DNA of 12,281 bases, taken from NCBI GenBank assembly GCA_905220665.1, contig CAJNAR010000136.1, positions 1 through 12,281 of the forward strand. The letters are read 5' to 3'. Below, piece by piece: positions 1-6,726 of this stretch. Both the position numbers and the translations under genes were made by a program. The stretch is from Albugo candida (Eukaryota; Oomycota; Peronosporomycetes; Albuginales; Albuginaceae). Under the pieces are notes generated by a model. It saw only the letters and a program-made list of their open reading frames with translations, was not told the DNA's origin and made no database searches. Positions within the stretch are counted from its first letter, which is position 1. The number at the start of each line of letters is the position of its first letter.

Positions 1-564
1 ATTTCCAACTATATGCGTACTGAAACGCAAGACAAACTCGGAAGACGAATTGAACCAAGTTGATCTTCCGCCGAACAAATCACGTAGAGAACGGATGCGG
101 AACGCTTGAGCGAACTGCATCCTAAAAGTACGCGCAGGTTCCGGGACCATTCCCATACATCGACGATGAGCAACCGCACTAGTAGAACGTTGCCGTTGCT
201 CAAACTGAAGATGAGAATCCACCTGCAGCCAGACAGGAGCATTTAACATAACGATGTATTGCTCCTGTGAAGACAAGGTCTGGGGTGTGAGTTCCCACTT
301 ACTCTGACTCCACCAAACGCACGTCTGCTTCCACCACGATGACGCTACATTCCAACGAACCATGGTAGCATGCCGACGTGGTGATATCGTTAAGATATCA
401 AGCGGCTTGAACGGTCCAAAGTTGGGTAAGATGTTCTTCACAATTTCCATACCAGTCAATATCCAGTTGCTTGGAATAGGTGTACTGGAATGTAATGCAA
501 ATTGTTGTAGAAATTGGAGTCGTTGTTTCATTAATTGCTTCTCGATCATCGGAACCTGTAAACA
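1..564 (-). CDS. ORF2 of left LINE: post-RT region, partial
   Basis: From 564 to base 1 a third minus frame is open for 188 codons with no stop and runs off the window. It starts CLQVPMIEKQLMKQRLQFLQ and continues with SSWWKQTCVWW and LNAPVWLQVDSHLQFEQ. It aligns with the right element's GLQVPFLVGRLKLKRIQFLQ, SSWWKQAF and EQPMWFHCD, so it is the true continuation of ORF2 after the break at 565-566. The later part (PARTFRMQFAQAFRIRSLRD) matches PHRTFRKTFATLFDVRSLQD on the right. This linker lies between the RT thumb and the zinc-binding C-terminus, which should lie beyond the window. By comparison with the right copy roughly 320 residues are missing here. Smaller open frames here on either strand are shadows. 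Confidence 0.85.
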
Positions 565-2558
565 CCTTGTGAATAAGGCAGATATAAAAGTTCCGATCGA
601 ATGAGCTGCACATGTGTTGAATCCCGCTCATACTTTCGACTCAACACAAATCGATTTAACATCGATTGCCATCGTCGCAGTAAATGTTTCGGGATATCAA
701 AATGTGTCGTAAAATGCCATAATCGTGACAAAACCATGGTCTGCGCCACCAATAAACGTCCACGCACCGTTCTTGCTCGACGAAACCACTGACGAAAACC
801 ACCATAGAAACGATCTTCTAGGAATTCAATCATCAAATCACTCACTGGTGATTGACTGAATGGAATTCCCAAATACTTGACCGACTCGCACCGTGATAGA
901 ACTTTCACTAAAGTGAACGGCTGACAGACTTGATGACGGTCAAGAGGAAGTAACGTCGACTTTGAAAGATTCAACTTTGCTCCTGAACCATCACAATAAT
1001 GTTGAACGACATCAAGCTGAGCCTCCACCCCACCGAGCGAAGACGATAACAAAGTCGAGTCGTCCGCAAAGAATAAACTGGTTGATGTATCCATTGGAGT
1101 GATACAAATACCAGGTCCTTCATGTCTCCGCAACAAATTTCCCAACGGCTCAATAGTCATAAGAAAGAGCAATGCGGAGAGTGGATCACCTTGTTTGACT
1201 CCACGAGAAGGAGTGATCTTTGGTGAAAGCGTTCCATTCAACAACAGCGAAACAGTCGTGTTGGTGTATAGAAGCTTTGTCCACTTGATAAACGAATTTC
1301 CGCAGTTCATTTTCGAAAGCACAGCAAACATGTACGACCAATCCACTCGATCGTACGCTTTCTCAAAATCGAGAAAGGTTGCATATGCTTCCTCGCCACG
1401 ATGAGTGATCAAATCTTGTAGATCACTCATGTATCGAATGTGGTGGTGGATGGATCTGCCTCTCAGAAATGCTTTTTGGTCTTCGTGAATCAATTTCGGA
1501 AGCATTTTCTGGAGTCGATAGGCAAGTACCTTTGACAGCACTTTCACATCCACGCATATTAATGCAATAGGACGATAGTTGCCAGGATCTGCTCGAGATC
1601 CTTTTTTGTAAAGCAACGTGATTGCCGAACTACGCTGAGAGCGCATCAGAGAGCCTCGACGGAGTTGATCTTCAAAGACAATTTGCAAACATTCACCAAA
1701 GACACTCGGAGCAAGTTGGTAGAATGCTGCCGGCAATCCATCCATTCCAGGTGATGAGTGTCCGCGCATACTTTTGATGGCTCCTTCCATTTCCGATTTA
1801 GTTAATGGAGCAGAAAGAAACGACTCATCAGAGCTGTTTAATGTTCTGGTAATTGAGTCGAGAAGCGTTTGTTGTTTTTGAATGCAAGGACGGAGTGGGA
1901 CTCCAGCTGAACTTTCCTTATCACCCATAATTCCACCCCAATGGTCGGTGAACTGAAGGGTGATTTCAAGTGGATTCTTTGATACTTTGCCATTCGGAAG
2001 GAGGACTTCTTCCAATGGCACCCGATGACAAGTTGAATCCAGCGGACGAAAGAAGTATCTCGATGATTTCTCCACATTTCGCATCTGGTGGTCGAACGCG
2101 GAGTCTTGATTGTACTTCGACGAGCTCTTCACTCGTTCATGATAAATATGAAGAGCGTCCTTGTAAAGTTTCTTTTCTGTGCTCTGATCTGATATTCGAT
2201 AGGCGGATGCAGCATGTTCCAACTCCGATTGAGCTCGAATGAGCTCATCTTCCTCTTGACGTCGAATCATCTTTTGAATTTGCTGAAGTAAACGCTTCAT
2301 ATACTTCTTCCAACGCTCCCAATCCTTTCCGGGACTGGAAGAAGCACGAAGCTTTGCCAAAATGCGTTCCGCGTGCACTTCAATCGCCTCGATGATTACT
2401 GGGTACTCGAATAATGAGAGGGGACATTTCCAGTAACCACGGCCCTGAAGTTGGATCGGATTTGCAAACTTGAGTACTTGTGCCAAATGATCCCCCGTGT
2501 GAGGAAGGGTGGCATAATTTGAATCCTTATAAATTGTACGGAAGAGATGCTCCGACAA
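565..2558 (-). CDS. ORF2 of left LINE: reverse transcriptase
   Basis: About 664 codons without a stop. The segment begins at the end of the endonuclease domain (LLSEHLFRTIYKD, then TGDHLAQ with the last catalytic His), passes through a basic linker with GRGYWKC, and enters the RT. RT motifs seen are TLLYKKGSRADPGNYRPIAL (finger), DQKAFLRGRS, FLDFEKAYDRVDW (first catalytic Asp), GVKQGDPLSALLF, and FFADDSTLL, whose FADD supplies the two catalytic Asp residues at 1059-1070. KYLGIPF and RARTVRGRLLVAQT of the thumb follow. All palm residues expected for activity are present. The open frame extends upstream to 2972, but that part is a shadow of the endonuclease. At 565-566 one base appears missing; without it the frame would run to TGA at 546. 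Confidence 0.92.
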
Positions 2559-3240
2559 AAGTGTAATCCAGTCGATTACGTCGTGGCTGAGGGCCAGTAA
2601 AGATACGCTCTTCGGGATGCTGGTGACGCCAAGCATCGAGAACACCCAAGTTTGAAAGCCATTCCAAACATGAGAGGCGACTTGGTTCATGACGATATGC
2701 ACCACTTGAACAATCCAGACTTGGACAGAGAGCTGTATTGAGATCTCCACAAACGATATGTGATGCGTTTTCTTCGAATGATCCAATTGGAAGCTGATCG
2801 AAAAAAGGTTTTCGTTCCGTTGAATCCACCGGAGCATAAACGTTGTGGACGTATACTGGTGCTCCATGAACCACCAAACGAACCACCAGATACCGATCTT
2901 GAACTGTGACATTGTGCACGGCTTCAGCAGTTTGAAATCCAGGAAAATCGTTCCGGATAATGGTAAGAACACCGTTTACTCGTTCCCGAGAGGGGTGAGA
3001 GTGAAGACTATTCGTATCACTGATAAAGGATTTACTTTTGAATGTCGATGTCAGGTGAAAACGAAATGTCTCCAGGTGCTGGCGATCACGAAAACGAGTG
3101 TCTTGGACGCAACAGAGTGCATATTTTGAAAATGTATGTTGGATGGCAAGGTGACCATTCTTTTTGATTCCGTTTGTGTTGACGGAAAGAATGGTCTTAT
3201 TTGTCCACGAAAAAGTGGCCGTTGAGCTGCCCTTAGTATT
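2557..3240 (-). CDS. ORF2 of left LINE: APE-type endonuclease domain
   Basis: This is the endonuclease that nicks target DNA to prime reverse transcription. Family motifs in order are: SVNTNGI (Asn), CCVQDTRF, RYLVVRLVVHG, APVYVHNVYAPV, CGDLNTAL (2737-2748) and NRLDYTFV; the final GDHL motif lies in the next segment. The catalytic Glu of the usual QET is Asp here (codon 3100-3102), whereas the right element keeps Glu. There is no ATG anywhere in this domain. The frame opens upstream only as far as a TGA, with TTG at 3258 as a possible near-cognate start. Similarity to the right element begins at the N-x-K-G-S-S residues over the ORF1 stop, so I start it at 3240. The frame is lost at 2557-2560 and would stop at 2527. 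Confidence 0.85.
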
Positions 3241-4027
3241 GAACTGAAAGGGATCCAACGACGAGTTTGTGAATACCGTCTTCTTCCTTCAGTTGTAGTA
3301 TAGAAGCTTCGTCGGTAAGAAAACGGTTGGATGACTGAAGCTGCACCAAGTCGTCGAAAATGGGACTTTCCCACTTTGCGTCGTACCACTCGCTGAGGCA
3401 AAGTGTACCCAACAGGGAACGCAAAATTTGCAACAACACATTCGTGTGAAGCAGACGACAGTGATGAGCTGGAATCCATACCACTGGCTGACCAGTAACG
3501 TACTGGATCCAGTGGTCGCTGTGGTATATGGTTGGTGCCGTGCACATCAACATCAGCTCAAAGAACGCGAGCGAGTTTGTTGCTCGTGTCAATTCCTCCA
3601 CTTCAGCTGACTCAGTCCACCAGTTGTCCACGGCTGCGAGCATAACTTTTCGAACAGCCGAAACGGAGCCACCGACTTTCTTCGACCATTTTTTGCTAAA
3701 CGTGGTATCCGAATTCGGTTCGGATGCTGCCAGTACACGATTTATTGTGTGTATTCGCACCACTTGATCCAAGCATGGGTCGTTGGACCTCATGCAACGA
3801 TTGAGCACTCCATGTAGTGCAATCGGATGATCTAATGCAAATTGGAGAATACTGTCTCCGTTGGATGTGAAACCAACATGTTTACTTGCTTTCGCAACGT
3901 AAACATCCTCTTTCAACAAAGTATCCGGTCGAGGAGGAGACTGAGCTGTTTTCACATCTTGAATTAAGAAATCCACTACTTCTGCCACACGAGTCGGACG
4001 ATCGTCCTTTTCAATTCGGGTGTGGTT
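3233..4027 (-). CDS. ORF1 protein of left LINE, C-terminal part (shifted frame)
   Basis: This continues ORF1 after the frame break at the A7 run. From 4027 the frame reads NHTRIEKDDRPTRVAEVVDF, which aligns with HTTIEKSERPTRVGE in the uninterrupted right element, so it is the true continuation and not a separate gene. There is no ATG at its start. Two regions are conserved with the right copy: a helical part (ALDHPIALHGVL against ALDHPITMNGVL), and a striking block at 3437-3547 starting MCTAPTIY and containing DHWIQY, PVVWIP and HHCRLL. The latter carries Cys and His residues that could bind a metal. I do not recognise the domain. The frame ends at TAA 3233-3235, overlapping the start of the ORF2 reading frame. 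Confidence 0.75.
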   Translation of the reverse strand, partial: NHTRIEKDDRPTRVAEVVDFLIQDVKTAQSPPRPDTLLKEDVYVAKASKHVGFTSNGDSILQFALDHPIALHGVLNRCMRSNDPCLDQVVRIHTINRVLAASEPNSDTTFSKKWSKKVGGSVSAVRKVMLAAVDNWWTESAEVEELTRATNSLAFFELMLMCTAPTIYHSDHWIQYVTGQPVVWIPAHHCRLLHTNVLLQILRSLLGTLCLSEWYDAKWESPIFDDLVQLQSSNRFLTDEASILQLKEEDGIHKLVVGSLSVQY

Positions 4028-5664
4028 TTTTTGATGAAGTGAGCCGCTTCTTTAGAATTGGCCAAATCGTTTTTCACCACAAGTTTGGATGGTACAACCT
4101 GGTACCTTTTCCCAAAGTCGTCCTTCGTACTTACGTCAATTTTGACAAAGTCGACGTCGACGGAGCCGAGCACATTGAAATAATTGCTCGTAGCCAAACC
4201 TTCCAATGATTTGGGAGGGGCATTGCTCAATAAGCTTTGAAAGCGATCAATAGATCGATTACGCTTGTTGCGATTTCGAACTGGAGTCCACATGTCTTCG
4301 GCGGACTTCGACTCGTCTTGTTGGGTAATATTTGCTCCATTTTCCTCGACAGCCTGAACAGCTGAGGGAATTTTCTCCTGAGTCGGAACAGAGTTTTGTA
4401 ATACTGGAATTGTCGCATCGTCAGCGGTGGTACCAGGGGTGTCTTGAAGATTAGATTGCTTGTTTTCAAGACATTGTTTAGACACTTCCGGTAATTTGCT
4501 GGTGTTTTTTTCCTGCTTTGGTGTCGTTTTCGACTTCATGGGCTGGCTTTTGACCGATGAAGCGGTTTGTTTCGTCGGTTTATGATTCGGTTGAGGAGTT
4601 TTCACCGGCAGCAGTAAGCAGTGTGGACTGCGCTGACCCATCCTCAACCGATCAACCGGGAGGGGAGAAGCTTTCCCTCGAGCCAAATAGTATCTCCCCT
4701 CGATACATATTTGCTCACAAACTTTTCCGCCAACCATTAGCTGTTCAGGACAGCTTGTGTCGCGGAAATAAACTCTCCAAGTTGACATAGCAAGTCGTCT
4801 GGAAGCCACTGCTTCACGAAAATTCTCATACAGAACATCGCACCCAAGACGATGCAAAGCCGACGCAATGTTTAGTGTGGGCATTTCCGGTCCAATTCCG
4901 AAAATATCCAAGAAAAATCTCGAACCAAGAATATCGAATTCACGGAATGAGTATTTGTTCCCAAGAATCGTAACAGTTTCGTGGGCCAATTTATGGCAAA
5001 CTTCCTCTTCGGTAACGAGGAGTCTCAAATTACCACCTGGCAATTTAGCCAATTGGCCAATTTTCCCTGCTTCGAAAAGCTCGTCGACAATCACATTACC
5101 GTGGTCTCGAACGAAGGATTGCAAAATATGCGCTGGTGGGATTCGAACCAGCGCCTGACCAGTTTCCAGCACCACCGAGAATTTTGCACTGGGTAGAGCG
5201 AAGGGTTTTGCTGCAGTCAAGTGTGCAGACAAAATCTCCCAACTTGGTCGGCCATTTTCGAAAAGCTTTTCAATAGCGCGAAGTTCCGCAGCTAATGGCT
5301 TAGGCATTTCAACCTTCCATGTTGCTTTTTTAGCCGCTTTATCCTTGCGGATTTCCTCGTTGCCCTTCAGGATATCCGCCAAGGTAGCGCGGTTTTCTTG
5401 TTTAACCGGTTTTTTTACCGATACAGGAGGTAATGACGCGGTCGCGTCATCGATGTCCATAGGGATCGATGGAATCTCCTTGGGTAGAATACGAGCTGGC
5501 TCGACAGTCATGGTCACATCTGATTGGACCGTTTCAGATTCCGTGGATTCTGAGTGGCAGGTGGCCGCATCCAAAGAAACATTTTCCGTTGGAACTGGTG
5601 CACGAGTTGTGACATCGTCGGACGAGGTAACGATGGGTAAACGCGAAATGTCGATAGAAACCAT
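3976..5664 (-). CDS. ORF1 protein of left LINE, N-terminal and central part
   Basis: This is the ORF1 (gag-like, nucleic-acid-binding) protein, whose usual role in LINEs is packaging the element RNA. I start it at the ATG at 5664 (MVSIDISRLPIV) because the context is good, with A at -3 and G at +4; the open frame reaches further upstream only with non-ATG codons. The first ~100 residues are polar and low complexity. Roughly residues 120-340 look folded and may contain an RRM-like fold (for example RFFLDIFGIGPEMPTLNIAS), which is inference. Then follows a Lys/Thr/Gln/Pro-rich linker. A short motif, LATSNYFNVL, is shared with the right element (LATSNYFSVL), as is SKEAAHF just before the end. 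No classic CCHC knuckle is visible. The natural frame is lost at an A7 run (T7 on plus, 4026-4032); the last residues up to the TAG at 3976 are out-of-frame reading. Confidence 0.8.
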   Translation of the reverse strand: MVSIDISRLPIVTSSDDVTTRAPVPTENVSLDAATCHSESTESETVQSDVTMTVEPARILPKEIPSIPMDIDDATASLPPVSVKKPVKQENRATLADILKGNEEIRKDKAAKKATWKVEMPKPLAAELRAIEKLFENGRPSWEILSAHLTAAKPFALPSAKFSVVLETGQALVRIPPAHILQSFVRDHGNVIVDELFEAGKIGQLAKLPGGNLRLLVTEEEVCHKLAHETVTILGNKYSFREFDILGSRFFLDIFGIGPEMPTLNIASALHRLGCDVLYENFREAVASRRLAMSTWRVYFRDTSCPEQLMVGGKVCEQICIEGRYYLARGKASPLPVDRLRMGQRSPHCLLLPVKTPQPNHKPTKQTASSVKSQPMKSKTTPKQEKNTSKLPEVSKQCLENKQSNLQDTPGTTADDATIPVLQNSVPTQEKIPSAVQAVEENGANITQQDESKSAEDMWTPVRNRNKRNRSIDRFQSLLSNAPPKSLEGLATSNYFNVLGSVDVDFVKIDVSTKDDFGKRYQVVPSKLVVKNDLANSKEAAHFIKKTTPELKRTIVRLVWQK

Positions 5665-5764
5665 TCTGTTGGAGAGAATAGTAGTCAATAAGGGTGGTGT
5701 GGTTGAAAGTTGGTTGTTGTGTATCCGGTTTGCGAGGTGCGTAGCAGCTGGCAAATTGAGAAGT
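5665..5764 (-). other. Leader (5'UTR) of left LINE ORF1
   Basis: About 100 bases lie between the end of the 147-bp array and the ORF1 ATG at 5664. On the minus strand the leader is rich in A and C and poor in G, as in an unstructured leader. The bases just before the ATG form a pyrimidine-rich stretch ending in CAACAG, which also resembles a 3' splice site; this is only a resemblance. The ORF1 frame is open through the leader into the repeat, but I found no ATG upstream of 5664. Confidence 0.5.
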
Positions 5765-6205
5765 GGCCTTTCTAGCTCAGTTAAGGGTGTTCGCCCGTAG
5801 TACTTTTATTTAGACACCTTTCTGTTACTACAGTTTGGTGGTTATCTACTCTATTCTAATCACTAGTATGTAACGCTCTGAAGAGCCCGGTCCAACTCCT
5901 GTACAGTTATTGGCCTTTCTAGCTCAGTTAAGGGTGTTCGCCCGTAGTACTTTTATTTAGACACCTTTCTCTTACTACAGTTTGGTGGTTATCTACTCTA
6001 TTCTAATCACTAGTATGTAACGCTCTGAAGAGCCCGGTCCAACTCCTGTACAGTTATTGGCCTTTCTAGCTCAGTTAAGGGTGTTCGCCCGTAGTACTTT
6101 TATTTAGACACCTTTCTGTTACTACAGTTTGGTGGTTATCTACTCTATTCTAATCACTAGTATGTAACGCTCTGAAGAGCCCGGTCCAACTCCTGTACAG
6201 TTATT
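5764..6205. repeat. Three tandem copies of a 147-bp unit
   Basis: The units are 5765-5911, 5912-6058 and 6059-6205. They are identical over their whole length except for one base: C at 5971 in the middle copy where the outer copies have G (5824, 6118). The array sits between the tRNA-like segment and the start of the left LINE. Each unit contains an imperfect inverted repeat (5783-5790 with 5814-5821 in the first unit). On the plus strand each has an A-box-like TAGCTCAGTTA (5773-5783) and a B-box-like GGTCCAACTCC (5889-5899), spaced much wider than in a tRNA. On the minus strand it could be a LINE 5'UTR monomer array, or the amplified 3' part of the neighbouring SINE. The single difference points to recent expansion or ongoing homogenisation. 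Confidence 0.97.
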
Positions 6206-6393
6206 TTCTGGTGTAGTTGCCAGCGGTCTTGACACGTCCATATCTTCATTGAGTAGGTTGATATTTACGTGGAGGAATCTTTGCCTCCGCCGAGGGGCCC
6301 CATCGCAGCCCTTTTGCCACCGCCGGGATTCAAACCGGGGTACACACGGTCGGAACACATGTGTACTAACCGCTAGGCCCCCCGACGGGGTCA
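6206..6393 (-). mobile_element. tRNA-derived, SINE-like sequence (head and body)
   Basis: Reading the minus strand, a GC-rich stretch is followed by CCTAGCGGTTAGTA (A-box-like, 6364-6377), then GGTTTGAATCC, a near-perfect B box (6326-6336). A possible T-arm (CCCGG, seven-base loop, CCCGG) pairs at four of five positions. The acceptor stem and a normal seven-base anticodon loop do not form, so this is not a working tRNA gene. The spacing fits the tRNA-type Pol III promoter used by SINEs. A non-tRNA body (6314-6206) follows and leads straight into the 147-bp units, whose last unit ends like the right LINE's 3' tail. The complete SINE may therefore extend to 5765. A degenerate tRNA pseudogene is the alternative. 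Confidence 0.6.
6326..6377 (-). promoter_or_regulatory. Internal Pol III A-box and B-box-like motifs
   Basis: The B-box-like GGTTTGAATCC (6326-6336) matches the GGTTCGANTCC consensus at all but one position. The A-box-like TAGCGGTTAGTA (ending at 6364) lies about 28 bases upstream on the minus strand, close to tRNA spacing. If active, transcription would start near 6382-6393 and run toward the 147-bp array. Activity is not shown by sequence alone. Confidence 0.55.
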
Positions 6394-6419
6394 GGCCTGT
6401 CTAGCTCAGTTGAAGGTGT
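6394..6419. repeat. Diverged single copy of the terminal part of the 147-bp unit
   Basis: On the plus strand the block starts GGCCTGTCTAGCTCAGTT. The tandem units start GGCCTTTCTAGCTCAGTT; 23 of the first 26 bases agree, and weaker similarity continues for roughly 25 more bases, including GTCTAA read on the minus strand. This places related termini on both sides of the tRNA-like segment. Confidence 0.75.
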
Positions 6420-6726
6420 CTATATTACTAGAATTAGACTAACTGACTTCTCTAGTTGCCTAGGCTATCTTAAATAACATATATACATATAAAAACGTTT
6501 CGAGAATACCTGTGAGAGTTGATAATATGTCCCTCGTTGCTAGTTCTGCAGTGCGGTAGCGTTCACCACTACAGTACGAGAGTGTGTCCATCGTGTAACG
6601 GATAGATGTTGAAAGTTGTAAAGTTGTTAAGTGGTAAGTTTGTAAAGTTGTAAAAATGGTCCAAAAGTACCGTGGTTTGCAAATTGGTGTGCGCCACACT
6701 ACGGTGAGCAGACCAGCCAACTAGGA
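6394..6726 (-). other. 3' untranslated tail of right LINE
   Basis: 333 bases between the ORF2 stop and the tRNA-like sequence hold no convincing gene. Near the ORF2 end is an internally repetitive stretch (plus 6611-6655) with GTAAAGTTG at 6618-6626 and again at 6642-6650. At the far end is a possible stem (GTCTA 6418-6422 with TAGAC 6435-6439), then a terminal block 6394-6419 that is 23/26 identical to the corresponding end of the 147-bp units. No poly(A) run or clear microsatellite tail is seen at the 3' end. The small open frames here are unsupported. Confidence 0.7.

Larger units (their letters stand above)
1..5764 (-). mobile_element. Left LINE (APE-type non-LTR retrotransposon), 3' end outside window
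   Basis: This minus-strand element has a leader (5764-5665), ORF1 (5664 to 3233 in two frames) and ORF2 (3240 to 1 in three frames). The 5' boundary is placed where the 147-bp tandem array stops, at 5764/5765. The 3' part of ORF2, including the zinc-binding C-terminus and 3' tail seen in the right element, lies beyond base 1. No LTR, integrase or aspartic protease is visible, and the endonuclease plus RT order defines a non-LTR element. Three frame breaks (4026-4032, 2557-2560, 565-566) interrupt it, but I see no premature stop inside any true frame segment. Its RT core closely resembles that of the right element, while ORF1 is more diverged. L1/Tx1-like affiliation and an oomycete host are inferences from protein wording recalled from memory. 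Confidence 0.9.

Noticed and set aside
3051..3545. 164-codon minus-strand frame overlapping the ORF1 C-terminus and endonuclease
   Set aside because: It is the third frame through two well-supported coding segments and shows no similarity to the corresponding right-element region.
5345..5800. 151-codon plus-strand frame
   Set aside because: It is antisense to the ORF1 N-terminal region and runs into the tandem repeat; the low-complexity composition mirrors the real minus-strand ORF.
5764..6205. CRISPR array
   Set aside because: The repeats are 147 bp and directly adjoining with no variable spacers.
6140..6358. 72-codon minus-strand frame across the tRNA-like body and the third 147-bp unit
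   Set aside because: It overlaps a tRNA-like B box and a tandem repeat, has no recognisable protein features, and is best read as chance openness in a repeat.
6310..6382. Functional tRNA gene on the minus strand
   Set aside because: A- and B-box-like motifs are present, but the acceptor stem does not pair and no normal seven-base anticodon loop forms, so a tRNA-derived repeat is more likely.
6585..6615. tRNA-like wording on the plus strand (CCATCGTGTAACGGATAG) in the 3' tail
   Set aside because: It resembles a tRNA D-arm region, but no B box or cloverleaf follows at the right distance.
6460..6720. 86-codon minus-strand frame in the right LINE 3' tail
   Set aside because: It lies in the untranslated tail after the ORF2 stop, is built largely from a simple internal repeat, and has no counterpart elsewhere in the window.
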